A DNA stretch of 64,000 nt from an uncultured Campylobacter sp. (GTDB lineage: Bacteria; Campylobacterota; Campylobacteria; Campylobacterales; Campylobacteraceae). The position numbers were made by a program, and so were the translations under genes. The notes under the pieces were generated by a model. It was given only the letters and a program-made list of their open reading frames with translations. It was not told where the DNA came from and did no database searches. Position 1 is the stretch's first letter; every line of letters begins with the position of its first letter. The stretch is from contig NZ_CALJPC010000079.1 in assembly GCF_937981295.1 (NCBI RefSeq), forward strand, positions 1 through 64,000, written 5' to 3'. Below, piece after piece: positions 17,920-26,881 of the stretch.

Positions 17920-18865
17920 CAATAATATCCTCTATAAAATATCGTGGTCTTCTTTTTGTTTCTTTATAGATTTTACCTATGTATTCACCAATTACACCAA
18001 GACACATAAGTTGAATTCCTCCCATAAAGTATATAGGTAAAACAGTAGAGGCCCATCCTTGCACCGTTTTATTAGCAATAACAGAATATAACACACTCCC
18101 ACCCATTATCAAGCTAACAAAAAAAACGATAAAGCCTATTAGCGTTATCAATCTTAAAGGAACCACGCTAAATGAAGTTATACCGTCCCATGCAAAGGCA
18201 AACATCTTTTTTAATGTATATTTTGATTTGCCTGCATACCTGTCTTTAACATCAAAATATATATACTCTGTTTTTAATCCAATTAAAAGAACAAGCCCTC
18301 TCAAAAATAAATTGACTTCCTTAAAACTAAGCAGCATTCTAATGGCCTTACTACTAAGCAATCTATAGTCCGCATGGTTTTTAATAATATCCACCCCCAT
18401 TAAATTCATTAATTTATAAAAGCCTAATGCAGTTGCTCTTTTAAAAAAAGAATCGCACATTCTATCGTTCCTGATGCCGAGTACAACATCGCATCCATTC
18501 ACGTAAGAATCAGTAAAATGTATCATAGACTTTTCATCTTGTTGCAAATCTGCATCAATAGAAATTAAGCAATCACATTTATGTTCTACATATTCCATTC
18601 CCGCCAAAAGAGCATTTTGATGACCTTGATTTTTAGAAAGCCTAATCCCCTTAACAAGCGAATACTGTCTACCTACATATTTAACTATATTCCACGTATT
18701 ATCTCCACTACCATCATCTATATATAAAATAAAACTATCCTTCTTAATTTTATTTTTACTAATCAAGTCTTCTAACACCACACTTAGTCTTTTTGTAGTT
18801 TCATACAAGACCTGTTCTTCATTATAACATGGAACAATAACTGCTAATTTTGGAACCTCTCTCAT
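17906..18865 (-). CDS. GtrB-like GT2 polyprenyl-phosphate glycosyltransferase
   Basis: A 319-residue family 2 transferase with a GT-A domain followed by two membrane helices. Seen motifs are LAVIVPCYNEEQVL at the start, LYIDDGSGDNTW, ISIDADLQQDE (DxD-type) and YADK-region equivalents such as DVKDRYAGKSKYTLKKM. The last 80 residues hold two hydrophobic helices and GVIGEYIGKIYKETKRRP, the GtrB/DPM1 ending. It should transfer a hexose from UDP- or GDP-sugar to undecaprenyl phosphate. The start at 18865 forms an ATGA overlap with wecC. Confidence 0.9.
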   Translation of the reverse strand: MREVPKLAVIVPCYNEEQVLYETTKRLSVVLEDLISKNKIKKDSFILYIDDGSGDNTWNIVKYVGRQYSLVKGIRLSKNQGHQNALLAGMEYVEHKCDCLISIDADLQQDEKSMIHFTDSYVNGCDVVLGIRNDRMCDSFFKRATALGFYKLMNLMGVDIIKNHADYRLLSSKAIRMLLSFKEVNLFLRGLVLLIGLKTEYIYFDVKDRYAGKSKYTLKKMFAFAWDGITSFSVVPLRLITLIGFIVFFVSLIMGGSVLYSVIANKTVQGWASTVLPIYFMGGIQLMCLGVIGEYIGKIYKETKRRPRYFIEDIIDEKS

Positions 18866-20055
18866 TTTGCAAAAACTCCGCAAAAATCCAAAACTTCTTT
18901 TTCTATTTTTAGTCCTTTAAATTCCTTATGCCCGACTAAAAATACGATAATATCCGAAATTTCAATAGCCTTTTTATAATCCACTATCTCAAAATCTTTG
19001 TGAGCCTTGATATTAGGCTCTACAGCGATCACATCGACGCCGTCTGCGATCAGGCGTCTGGTTATATTTAGCGCAGGCGACTCCCGCAAATCGTCGATGT
19101 CGGGCTTAAAAGCAAGCCCCATGCACGCGACTTTAGGCTTTCTGCCGTTTTGCAGCTCAAATTTTAAGGCGGCGTTTTTGATTTTTTCAATACACCACTC
19201 GGCTTTGTGATCATTGACCTCTCTTGCAGATTTGATCAGCCTTGCTTCGTAGCCGCCCGCGTGCACTATAAACCACGGATCGACCGCTATGCAGTGCCCG
19301 CCTACGCCGCAGCCCGGGCTTAAAATATTAACTCGCGGATGACGATTTGCTAGCGAGATAAGCTCCCAGATGTCAATGCCGAATTTATCGCATAAAATGC
19401 TAAGTTCGTTTGCAAAGGCTATGTTTACGTCGCGGAAAGAATTCTCGGTAAGCTTTGACATCTCTGCGGTTTTCGCATCGGTCTGTAAAACCTCGCCTTC
19501 TACGAATTCCCTATAAAATTCTGCTATCTTTTTAGTAGCAATCTTTGTAGTTCCGCCCACGATTCTATCGTTTTGCGTAAGCTCTTTTAAAATTTTACCT
19601 GGCAAAACTCTCTCCGGGCAATGAGCGATATAAATTTTAGAAATATCAACACCGCCATTTTTTAAAATTTCGCCTATCTTTTCGGTAGTACCTATAGGTG
19701 AAGTGGATTCTAAAACGACCATATTATCGTCTTTTACATATGGTATTATAGATTTTGCCGCACTTATGACATAATCGATATTTGGCACGTATCCGTCGCG
19801 AAAAGGGGTCGGAACAGCTATGATAAAAACGTCTGCGAAATCAGGCTTAACGTCTGCTTTGAAATTTCCGCTTTCTACTGATTTTTTTACAAGCTCCCCA
19901 AGCCTTTGCTCTACGATATGAATTTTGCCCTGATTGATCGTATCTACGACGCTCTGTACTATATCAACGCCGTGGATTTTATAACCCCTATTTGCCAAAA
20001 GCGCCGCCGTCGGTAGCCCTATATACCCAAGACCTAAGATGCAAACTTTTTTCAT
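18862..20055 (-). CDS. wecC: UDP-N-acetyl-D-mannosamine 6-dehydrogenase
   Basis: Oxidises UDP-ManNAc to UDP-ManNAcA with two NAD+. The NAD-binding start is VCILGLGYIGLPTAALLANRG; then ESTSPIGTTEKI, AHCPERVLPGKILKEL and SPGCGVGGHCIAVDPWF with the catalytic Cys in the middle. About 397 residues, a normal length. The start at 20055 has AAAAGGA six bases upstream and an ATGA overlap with wecB; a 12-codon extension is unlikely. It works with WecB, encoded immediately upstream, and supplies an acidic sugar to the glycan. Confidence 0.93.
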   Translation of the reverse strand: MKKVCILGLGYIGLPTAALLANRGYKIHGVDIVQSVVDTINQGKIHIVEQRLGELVKKSVESGNFKADVKPDFADVFIIAVPTPFRDGYVPNIDYVISAAKSIIPYVKDDNMVVLESTSPIGTTEKIGEILKNGGVDISKIYIAHCPERVLPGKILKELTQNDRIVGGTTKIATKKIAEFYREFVEGEVLQTDAKTAEMSKLTENSFRDVNIAFANELSILCDKFGIDIWELISLANRHPRVNILSPGCGVGGHCIAVDPWFIVHAGGYEARLIKSAREVNDHKAEWCIEKIKNAALKFELQNGRKPKVACMGLAFKPDIDDLRESPALNITRRLIADGVDVIAVEPNIKAHKDFEIVDYKKAIEISDIIVFLVGHKEFKGLKIEKEVLDFCGVFAK

Positions 20056-21188
20056 AATATTCCTTTTAAAAATTCCAGTATTTTTTTGCAAGCTTTACCG
20101 TCGCCATACGGACTTACACTTTTACTCATTTTATCATATTTATCTTTTAAATTTAATAATTTTTGCACCTCTTTTATTATATTTTCGCGCTTGGTGCCGA
20201 TAAGCTTAACGCATCCTGCTCTTATCCCTTCAGGTCTTTCGGTAGTTTCTCTGATAACTAAAACGGGCTTGCAAAGGCTCGGCGCCTCCTCTTGGATGCC
20301 GCCGCTATCTGTTACTATCATATATGACTTGCTCATAAGATAGACGAAACTATCATACTCTAACGGATCAATTAAAAATATATTCGAAATGCCCGATAAA
20401 ATTTCTCCTACAGGCTTTCTTACATTTGGATTTAAATGCACGGGGTAAACGATGTCGATATTTTCATTTTTTAGCGCTATTTCACGTAAAGCCTCACAAA
20501 TATTAACAAAGCCTTCTCCGAAATTCTCTCGTCTGTGTCCTGTAACGAGAATAAATTTTCTATCACTAAGCTTATATTTGGAATTTATAAAGGATAAAAT
20601 TTTATTTTTTAGCAGCTCGTCGTTTTCGATTTTATCTATCGTCCACAAAAGTGCGTCTATGACAGTGTTGCCGCTAACGATTATATTTTTTGAATCTTTG
20701 TCTTCTTTTAATAGATTATCTCTTGCGTCGGCAGTCGGCGCGAAGTGATATTTAGCGATGAGCCCCGTCATCTGCCTATTTATCTCTTCAGGAAACGGTG
20801 AATAGATATTATGCGTCCTAAGTCCAGCTTCGACATGTGCCACGTCGATCTTTTGATAATACGCCGCTAAAGAAACGGCATAAGTAGTAGTAGTATCTCC
20901 ATGCACAAACACAATGTCTGGGGTATATTCGCCAAATACATCGCGCATACCAAGCAAAACGCCTGACGTAATATCGTACAGATCCTGCCCTTGCTTCATT
21001 AAATTTAGATCAAAATCGGGTTTGATCTCAAAGAATTCCAAAACCTGATCGAGCATCTGCCTGTGCTGCGCCGTAACGCAAACCTTCACTTCAAATTCCG
21101 CGTGCTTTTGAAATTCTTTTATCAACAGAGCCATCTTAATGGCTTCCGGGCGCGTTCCAAATACTATTAAAATTTTTCTTTTCGTCAT
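20052..21188 (-). CDS. wecB: UDP-N-acetylglucosamine 2-epimerase (non-hydrolysing)
   Basis: Converts UDP-GlcNAc to UDP-ManNAc. Recognised by the start ILIVFGTRPEAIKMALLI, VCVTAQHRQMLDQVL, VFVHGDTTTTYAVSLAAYY, HVEAGLRTHNIYSPFPEEINR and DSGGIQEEAPSL. At 378 residues it is full length. A strong ribosome site (AGGGAAG) precedes the ATG. Unlike most genes here it does not overlap the gene upstream: 140 bases separate it from rfbH, so it may have its own promoter or an attenuation point. Product feeds WecC. Confidence 0.94.
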   Translation of the reverse strand: MTKRKILIVFGTRPEAIKMALLIKEFQKHAEFEVKVCVTAQHRQMLDQVLEFFEIKPDFDLNLMKQGQDLYDITSGVLLGMRDVFGEYTPDIVFVHGDTTTTYAVSLAAYYQKIDVAHVEAGLRTHNIYSPFPEEINRQMTGLIAKYHFAPTADARDNLLKEDKDSKNIIVSGNTVIDALLWTIDKIENDELLKNKILSFINSKYKLSDRKFILVTGHRRENFGEGFVNICEALREIALKNENIDIVYPVHLNPNVRKPVGEILSGISNIFLIDPLEYDSFVYLMSKSYMIVTDSGGIQEEAPSLCKPVLVIRETTERPEGIRAGCVKLIGTKRENIIKEVQKLLNLKDKYDKMSKSVSPYGDGKACKKILEFLKGIL

Positions 21189-21328
21189 AAACTTCCCTAA
21201 ATATCGATTTTTTAACCAAATTTATCGCCGTAATTTTAATTAAATTTTGCTATATCGGCGCTTAACCAAATAATGTAGTACTATTTATATTGCATATAGC
21301 ACTTTAAAATTTTGATATGATTTATATT
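21189..21328. other. Intergenic gap between rfbH and wecB
   Basis: This is the largest break inside the otherwise tightly overlapping polysaccharide cluster. It is AT-rich and contains TATAAAT and TATAGC words on the minus strand that could serve as a -10 element for wecB, but no convincing -35 or extended -10 can be named. It also holds the hairpin described separately. Confidence 0.4.
21277..21303 (-). terminator. Hairpin between rfbH and wecB (possible attenuator)
   Basis: On the minus-strand RNA, AGUGCUAU (21303-21296) can pair fully with AUAGUACU (21284-21277) if one G-U pair is allowed, with an 11-base loop. No run of U follows, so a classical intrinsic terminator is doubtful. It could be a processing or attenuation structure that separates the CDP-sugar genes from wecB onward. 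Confidence 0.3.
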
Positions 21329-22660
21329 TTAGCTTCTAGTAGATACGAATCCCCTAACCGTTTTTATAATATACTCTATCTTCTCATCACTCATACCGGG
21401 ATATACGCCTACCCAGAAACTATCGTTCATTATCTTATCGGTATTTTTTAGCTCGCCTGAAATTTTATAATCTACCCCGCGTTTAAGATCTGCAAATAAC
21501 GGGTGCTTGATCATATTGCCCGCAAATAAATTTCTTGTTTGCACGCCCACCTTCTCTAGATGCTCACTAAGCTCATTTCTACTAAATTTTACCCCGTCCG
21601 CAATCGTCATCATAAAGCCAAACCAGCTAGGCTCGGAATGCGGCTGAGTTTTAACTAAAATAAGCTCCTTTATATCTTTTAAGCCATCATAAAGCTTTTT
21701 AAAATTTTGCCTACGACGCTGCACGAAACTAGGGAATTTCTCTATCTGCGCACAACCCACGGCAGCTTGCATATCGGAGGCTTTTAAATTAAATCCGAAG
21801 TGCGAATAAACATATTTATGATCGTACCCGAGCGGCAGCTCACCGAATTTCTGCGAAAAGCGCCTGCCGCAAGTATTATCCACGCCGCTCTCGCACCAAC
21901 AGTCGCGCCCCCAATCGCGCATACTTAGCATAATTTTTTTAAGCAGCGGATTGTTTGTGTATGTAGCACCCCCCTCGCCCATCGTCATATGATGGGGCGG
22001 GTAGAAGCTGCTCGTACCTATATCTCCCCATGTACCAGTAGGCTTACCATCATACAGCGAGCCCAGTGCGTCGCAGTTATCCTCGATAAGCCACAAATCG
22101 TGCTTATCGCAAAATTCCTTCACGGTTTTTATATTAAAAGGATTTCCTAGGGTGTGAGCTACCATGACGGCTTTCGTTTTTGGACTAAGCGCAAGCTCAA
22201 GCTTCGTATGGTCTATGTTAAAATACTCAAGCTCCATATCTACAAAAACTGGAACGGCACCGTATTGCACGATAGGTGCAACTGTCGTAGGAAAACCTGC
22301 CGCTACGGTTATAACTTCATCTCCCTTCTTTATGCGGCGCTCTTTTAGAAGCGGCGAGGTAAGCGCAAAAAATGCAAGCAAATTTGCGCTACTTCCGCTA
22401 TTTACTAAAAACGCCCATTTTACGCCAAGCATTTTGGCAAATTCCTTTTCAAATTTTTTAGAATATGTGCCGTATGTGAGCCAGAAATCAAGCGAACTAT
22501 CTACTAAATTTACCATTTCGTGCTCATCAAAGACTCTACCTGCGTAATTCACACGGCTTTTGCCGGGTTCAAATTTAGCTCTCTGCACCGGCTCATGAAC
22601 CAGCCTATAATACTCTTTCGTTTTTTCTAAAATTTCTTGTTTTAATTCTTGAGGGGTCAT
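21329..22660 (-). CDS. rfbH: CDP-4-keto-6-deoxy-D-glucose 3-dehydrase (E1)
   Basis: PMP- and [2Fe-2S]-dependent dehydrase that removes the 3-hydroxyl on the way to CDP-3,6-dideoxyhexoses. The aspartate-aminotransferase fold shows AFLVNSGSSANLLAFFAL and IEDNCDALGS. The catalytic lysine of the fold is replaced by histidine in SFYPPHHMTMGEGGA, as is typical of E1. The iron-sulfur cysteines lie in DWGRDCWCESGVDNTCGRRF. About 443 residues. The start at 22660 shares ATGA with the upstream gene, with AAAGG before it. The E3 reductase it needs is not in this window. Confidence 0.93.
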   Translation of the reverse strand: MTPQELKQEILEKTKEYYRLVHEPVQRAKFEPGKSRVNYAGRVFDEHEMVNLVDSSLDFWLTYGTYSKKFEKEFAKMLGVKWAFLVNSGSSANLLAFFALTSPLLKERRIKKGDEVITVAAGFPTTVAPIVQYGAVPVFVDMELEYFNIDHTKLELALSPKTKAVMVAHTLGNPFNIKTVKEFCDKHDLWLIEDNCDALGSLYDGKPTGTWGDIGTSSFYPPHHMTMGEGGATYTNNPLLKKIMLSMRDWGRDCWCESGVDNTCGRRFSQKFGELPLGYDHKYVYSHFGFNLKASDMQAAVGCAQIEKFPSFVQRRRQNFKKLYDGLKDIKELILVKTQPHSEPSWFGFMMTIADGVKFSRNELSEHLEKVGVQTRNLFAGNMIKHPLFADLKRGVDYKISGELKNTDKIMNDSFWVGVYPGMSDEKIEYIIKTVRGFVSTRS

Positions 22661-23586
22661 TTCTTGCCTTTCCAAATTTCATTGATCTTTCCCAAATATG
22701 GGTCTTTTTTGATGGTATCTAAGTCTAGGCTAGTAAAATTTTGCTTAAAATATTTATGAATTTTACCGATCGCTTCCGAATGCGGCGTAAGCTTGAATTT
22801 ATCTTTCATTTCGGATTTTAATAGGCTATTGTCGGAAGTGTATTCGTTATTCAGCCCTTCATTTAGCGCGATTATCTCGGATTTAAAATCGCTCGCCTCA
22901 TTTACTAGCGCAGCTAGACTAAGTAGATCGATTTTTGTCCCACTGCTTGCGTTGTAAATTTTATGTTGCGCGTCATTTTCTATATAAAATTCCACTACGT
23001 TTAACAGGTCATCGACATACATGTAATCAAAAAATACGTTTTGATTGATCGTGATGGGTAGGTGCAGTAGGTTTTTTACTACGGCATTTGTAATAAATTT
23101 ATAGCGGTAATTCTCCATTTCGCCGTAAATTCCAAATAAACGAAGTTGGATAATGTTATCCGCGCAATCCTCAATATAATGCGATGTGATAGCTTTGTAA
23201 AAACCGTATTCATCAAGCGGAAGCGCCTTTTTATAATCATCCTCGCGAGCATTTATTATCGGCTTGTGTTTTCCGTATTCCGCACCGCTTCCAAATGATA
23301 TGATCTTTGCAACCTTATTTTTTTGCTTAGCAATATTGAAAAAAATCCGCAAATTATACTCAGTCACATTTGTCATATCCAGCGTATCTCGACCGCCGCC
23401 ACGATTGGCAAGATGGACGATAGTATCGATTTTATGCGCACGGACAAAATCGTCAACTACGCTTTCGTCAGTCAAATTTAGCTCGCTACTTTTTGGAGCA
23501 AAAACGTTAAAATTTCCATTTAGCGCAAGACGCTTTTTTAGATGCGACCCGATAAAACCGCTACCGCCCGTGATGAAAAGATTCAT
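22657..23586 (-). CDS. NAD-dependent epimerase/dehydratase (extended SDR), possible CDP-sugar 4-keto reductase
   Basis: A 309-residue SDR with the nucleotide motif FITGGSGFIGSHL at residues 4-16, a VHLANRGGG region, catalytic Ser in ISFGSGAEYG, and YGFYK as the YxxxK pair at about 148-152. It is of the size of CDP-abequose/paratose synthases and of the reductases that finish branched dideoxy sugars. Its place directly upstream of rfbH with a 4-base overlap supports a role on the CDP-linked product. Exact stereochemistry and whether it acts before or after the TPP enzyme are unknown. Confidence 0.8.
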   Translation of the reverse strand: MNLFITGGSGFIGSHLKKRLALNGNFNVFAPKSSELNLTDESVVDDFVRAHKIDTIVHLANRGGGRDTLDMTNVTEYNLRIFFNIAKQKNKVAKIISFGSGAEYGKHKPIINAREDDYKKALPLDEYGFYKAITSHYIEDCADNIIQLRLFGIYGEMENYRYKFITNAVVKNLLHLPITINQNVFFDYMYVDDLLNVVEFYIENDAQHKIYNASSGTKIDLLSLAALVNEASDFKSEIIALNEGLNNEYTSDNSLLKSEMKDKFKLTPHSEAIGKIHKYFKQNFTSLDLDTIKKDPYLGKINEIWKGKK

Positions 23587-24368
23587 CTGTTACTTAGCCT
23601 TTTTTCAAGCATTTCGATTCTCTTCTCATCCTCGGACTTGATTCTGTGATAATACCTACGCTTGCTCTTAAGCCAGGCTAATTCAAATTCCACACCGGCT
23701 AAAATTCCAGCCTCCATATTATTTATGGCGTCTTTATGATAGACAATCTTTCGCGTTTCGTATTTATCAAGCAGTCCTTTGGAAATGAGATATTTAATAA
23801 AATCGCACGACTTCGCGGATATGGCTCCGCCTAGACCGCATTTTAGTCCTTTGGCCCTTGCTTTAGTGTAAATATCTTCGCAATATTTTAACATCTCATC
23901 GCTATCTGCAAAATCCCTATTTTTGCCCATCGAACCAGTAAAATCGACCCTACCTATCGTTATGCCGGTTAATGTATTGATATTTTCTAAAGATAAAATA
24001 TCGTCTAAATTCTCATAGCATGTTATGGTTTCTACATTAATCGCGAATTCTATATCATTACGGTTATCTTCTGCTACAAAGGTATTTATAGCGCCCACGA
24101 ACTTACTAACGGCAAATTTTGTCTCCGCCATCGGAGCTACGATCCCTTTTACGCCAAGCGTGATAGCATTATACATATCGGTAACAGCTTCTACGCCACC
24201 AATCTTCATAATAATAGGCAGATCAATTTTAGAAGTAATATCCTTTAGCCTACAAAGCTCTTCTTGCCTGCTACCTTCATTCTCGTACTCTGCTTTGATC
24301 TCAAAAACACCGTATTCGTCTTTAAGTCTTTTAAGAATATCGATCATCTCGTATTCTAAAACATTCAT
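23583..24368 (-). CDS. HpcH/HpaI aldolase / citrate lyase-type protein
   Basis: A 261-residue protein resembling the phosphoenolpyruvate/pyruvate TIM-barrel aldolases. Motifs: LPIIMKIGGVEAV, KGIVAPMAETKFAV, INVETITCYEN (metal and substrate Glu) and GRVDFTGSMGKNRDF, matching the IGxxDLSxSxG segment of the family. These enzymes make or break C-C bonds with pyruvate or oxaloacetate enolates. The carboxy end is a charged helix. It lies one base downstream of the HAD gene with AGGAGC before its ATG. In this context it may make or consume a 2-keto acid used in sugar branching; that is inference. Confidence 0.72.
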   Translation of the reverse strand: MNVLEYEMIDILKRLKDEYGVFEIKAEYENEGSRQEELCRLKDITSKIDLPIIMKIGGVEAVTDMYNAITLGVKGIVAPMAETKFAVSKFVGAINTFVAEDNRNDIEFAINVETITCYENLDDILSLENINTLTGITIGRVDFTGSMGKNRDFADSDEMLKYCEDIYTKARAKGLKCGLGGAISAKSCDFIKYLISKGLLDKYETRKIVYHKDAINNMEAGILAGVEFELAWLKSKRRYYHRIKSEDEKRIEMLEKRLSNR

Positions 24369-24369
24369 T

Positions 24370-25098
24370 TTAGCTCCTTAAAATTTTATTCTTAACATCC
24401 AGCAATGTAATATTATTGCCAACTAGAATTCCTTTACAATTAAAATTCTTTGCCATAGCCATATCACTTTCTATCCTATCACCTACCACAACGATATGCT
24501 GTTTATCAAGCCCCCAATCCTTACATAAAATTTCGAGCATAAAAGGATTTGGCTTTCCTACTATATCCAGCTTAATTTCTTCATCAATACTACCAAGGAT
24601 TGCACTTAGCATAGCATTGGCACCGGGTCTTAAAAGACCATTTTCTACCGGGAAATTTTTATCTGTATTTGCCACTATTATTCTACGAGATTTTTGTAAT
24701 GCAATAAGAGCTCTTGATAAAATTTCATAGTTAAAATTTAAATCAAGCCCAATTACCACGGCTTCACAACTATACTCATCCTCGACATTTATATCTGCAT
24801 TCGTTAATTCACTTTTAAAACCACGACTACCAACTAAAAATATATTTCTTAGATCATTTCTTTGCAAAAATATAGCACTAGCATAAGCTGAGGTATATAT
24901 TTTATCTACAGTAGTTCTTATACCCATATGAATTAATTTATCTAAAATTTCAACTCTTGTTTTAGTTGAATTATTAGTAAAAAATAAGACATTATAACCA
25001 TTGGATTGAAGCTCATCTATAGTTTGCAAAGCAAAATCGGCAATTTTACTCCCAAAATAAATAGTCCCGTCTAAGTCAAAAACTACAGCTTTATTCAT
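24370..25098 (-). CDS. HAD-superfamily phosphatase, type IIA (NagD-like)
   Basis: A 242-residue hydrolase with HAD motif I VVFDLDGTIYFGS (nucleophile Asp8), motif II FFTNNST, the cap region with AVVIGLDLNFNYEIL, motif III Lys in VGKPNPFML, and motif IV VVVGDRIESDMAMAKN. NagD-like enzymes dephosphorylate nucleotides, sugar phosphates or phosphoglycolate. Its place between the TPP enzyme and the aldolase suggests it dephosphorylates an intermediate of that branch. It overlaps the TPP gene stop by 8 bases (ATGAATAA). Confidence 0.85.
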   Translation of the reverse strand: MNKAVVFDLDGTIYFGSKIADFALQTIDELQSNGYNVLFFTNNSTKTRVEILDKLIHMGIRTTVDKIYTSAYASAIFLQRNDLRNIFLVGSRGFKSELTNADINVEDEYSCEAVVIGLDLNFNYEILSRALIALQKSRRIIVANTDKNFPVENGLLRPGANAMLSAILGSIDEEIKLDIVGKPNPFMLEILCKDWGLDKQHIVVVGDRIESDMAMAKNFNCKGILVGNNITLLDVKNKILRS

Positions 25099-26881
25099 CT
25101 ACCGGCTTAATTATCATATTTTTATAAAATTCTTCTCGCGGCAAGAACGGAAACATATCCTCAAGTGGCTTTGAAACCATTTTGCCGTCAGGCTTTATCT
25201 TAGACGATAATTTTGGCTCCATTTTTTCAATAGGTGAAAGCATTATTTCGCAAACTACCGTACCTGGTTTGGATAGAATTTCCTCCAACTCCCCTTTTAA
25301 ATTTAGCTGATTTTCTATCCTGCAGGCTTCAAAGCCATAAACCTCTGCTAATTTTACGATATTAGGAAAGCTGACGCCGCTATCTTTATCTGAGCCTACC
25401 TTGTGCCCTTTAAAAAAGTTGTTTTGAGTATTTCTGATAGAAATATAGCCTGCATTATTCAGAACAAAGATTTTGATCGGAAGCTTATTATGAATTATTG
25501 TCTGAAGCTCTTGAATATTCATCTGCAAGCTACCTTCACCCGTAACGCAAATCGTATTTTTTTTGCCATTTGCGAAGCAGGCACCGATTGCGGCAGGCAG
25601 ATCGTATCCCATAGAAGCACAACCCGAATTTACTACCACCTTTTGATTCTCATATAAGCGCAAGCTCTGATAAGATGAAACACATGCCGTACCGTTACCG
25701 AATACATAAACTAAATCTCGTTTATGATTAGATAGCACATCGAAGAAATTATATGAATCAACCCACTCTTTTACATTTTGTCTAAAAGGCTCAATCGTAG
25801 GATAATTTTTTCTGTAATTTTTGCAAATTTCAAGCCAAAATCCAAAATCCAGCTCGTCTTTCAACGCAGATCGCAAATCCGATATAAAAACCTTCGCATC
25901 GGATTTTATCTTAATATCTGCGGCAATAGTTTTTTTGTTTAGTTCGTTTTGGTCGATATCAACTAAAATTTTTTTGGCTTCTCTGCCGAAGAATTCCCAG
26001 TTATAGCTGACTGCACGGATATTTAATCTAGCACCTATAGCAATGATGAGATCGGAATTTTGTACGACAAAATTTGCCGCTCTATTGCCAATAGTGCCAT
26101 ATCTACCGAAAAACAGCTCATAGTCATTTCTAACGATATCGTATCTAGCGAAAGTACCGATAACGGGGATTTTTAAAATTTCGATTAGTTTTAGAAATTC
26201 TTCGTTAGCGCCGGCAAGCGTTACGCCGTTACCTACAATGATAGCGGGGCGTTTAGCAGCTTTTAACGCATCTAAAACCTGCGGGATTTTTGTGTCAAAC
26301 TTCGGCGCTTCGGGGATTTCAAATTCTATCAGATCTGCTTCGTCCACCATCGCGCCTTGTATGTCTAGCGGCACATCCAGCCATACGGGTCCGGGTCTGC
26401 CGTGCTTAGCCTCATAAATAGCTTTTTGCAGATGAAATTTTATGCTATTTTTATCCGTTATCATTACGGCGTATTTTGTGATAGGTCTTACGATGTCAAC
26501 GATATTAACCTCTTGATCGCCGAGCTGACGTAAATTTAACTCGGGTTGCGAAGCAATGGTCGTCTGAAATTTCACTTGCCCCGATATGATCATCGTAGGG
26601 ATCGAATCCACCCAGGCACCGTAAACGCCGGTAATCGCATTCGTTCCGCCGGGGCCTGTGGTAACATACGCGATACCAATCTTATTTGAGACGCGCGCAT
26701 ATCCCTCTGCGGCTATCGCGCAAGCTTGTTCGTGATGGTTACAGACATACTCTAAATTTTCATTTTTGCCAAGCGAATCTATCAGGTGCATATTGCCGCC
26801 GCCTGAGACCATAAATACGGTCTTTGCAGTATCTTCGTGTTCGGCTATAAATTTTGCTATAAAATCGCTAACTTTTATCAT
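25091..26881 (-). CDS. Thiamine-diphosphate-dependent enzyme (acetolactate synthase-like, possibly YerE-type)
   Basis: A 596-residue ThDP enzyme with the three usual domains. The catalytic Glu is in NHHEQACAIAAEGYAR near residue 50, the middle domain has RPAIIVGNGVTLAGA, and the cofactor motif is GEGSLQMNIQELQTI followed by VLNNAGYISI. The family decarboxylates pyruvate-like 2-keto acids and adds the acyl anion to a carbonyl. In the yersiniose pathway, YerE does this on a CDP-3,6-dideoxy-4-ketohexose. Here the gene lies between rfbG and rfbH, so the same kind of chemistry is a reasonable inference. A role in branched-chain amino acid synthesis is unlikely from context. Confidence 0.85.
   Translation of the reverse strand: MIKVSDFIAKFIAEHEDTAKTVFMVSGGGNMHLIDSLGKNENLEYVCNHHEQACAIAAEGYARVSNKIGIAYVTTGPGGTNAITGVYGAWVDSIPTMIISGQVKFQTTIASQPELNLRQLGDQEVNIVDIVRPITKYAVMITDKNSIKFHLQKAIYEAKHGRPGPVWLDVPLDIQGAMVDEADLIEFEIPEAPKFDTKIPQVLDALKAAKRPAIIVGNGVTLAGANEEFLKLIEILKIPVIGTFARYDIVRNDYELFFGRYGTIGNRAANFVVQNSDLIIAIGARLNIRAVSYNWEFFGREAKKILVDIDQNELNKKTIAADIKIKSDAKVFISDLRSALKDELDFGFWLEICKNYRKNYPTIEPFRQNVKEWVDSYNFFDVLSNHKRDLVYVFGNGTACVSSYQSLRLYENQKVVVNSGCASMGYDLPAAIGACFANGKKNTICVTGEGSLQMNIQELQTIIHNKLPIKIFVLNNAGYISIRNTQNNFFKGHKVGSDKDSGVSFPNIVKLAEVYGFEACRIENQLNLKGELEEILSKPGTVVCEIMLSPIEKMEPKLSSKIKPDGKMVSKPLEDMFPFLPREEFYKNMIIKPVDE

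Noticed and set aside
25091..26881. Acetolactate synthase for valine/isoleucine synthesis
   Set aside because: No small regulatory subunit gene (ilvH) or other ilv gene is near, and the gene is embedded between rfbG and rfbH.
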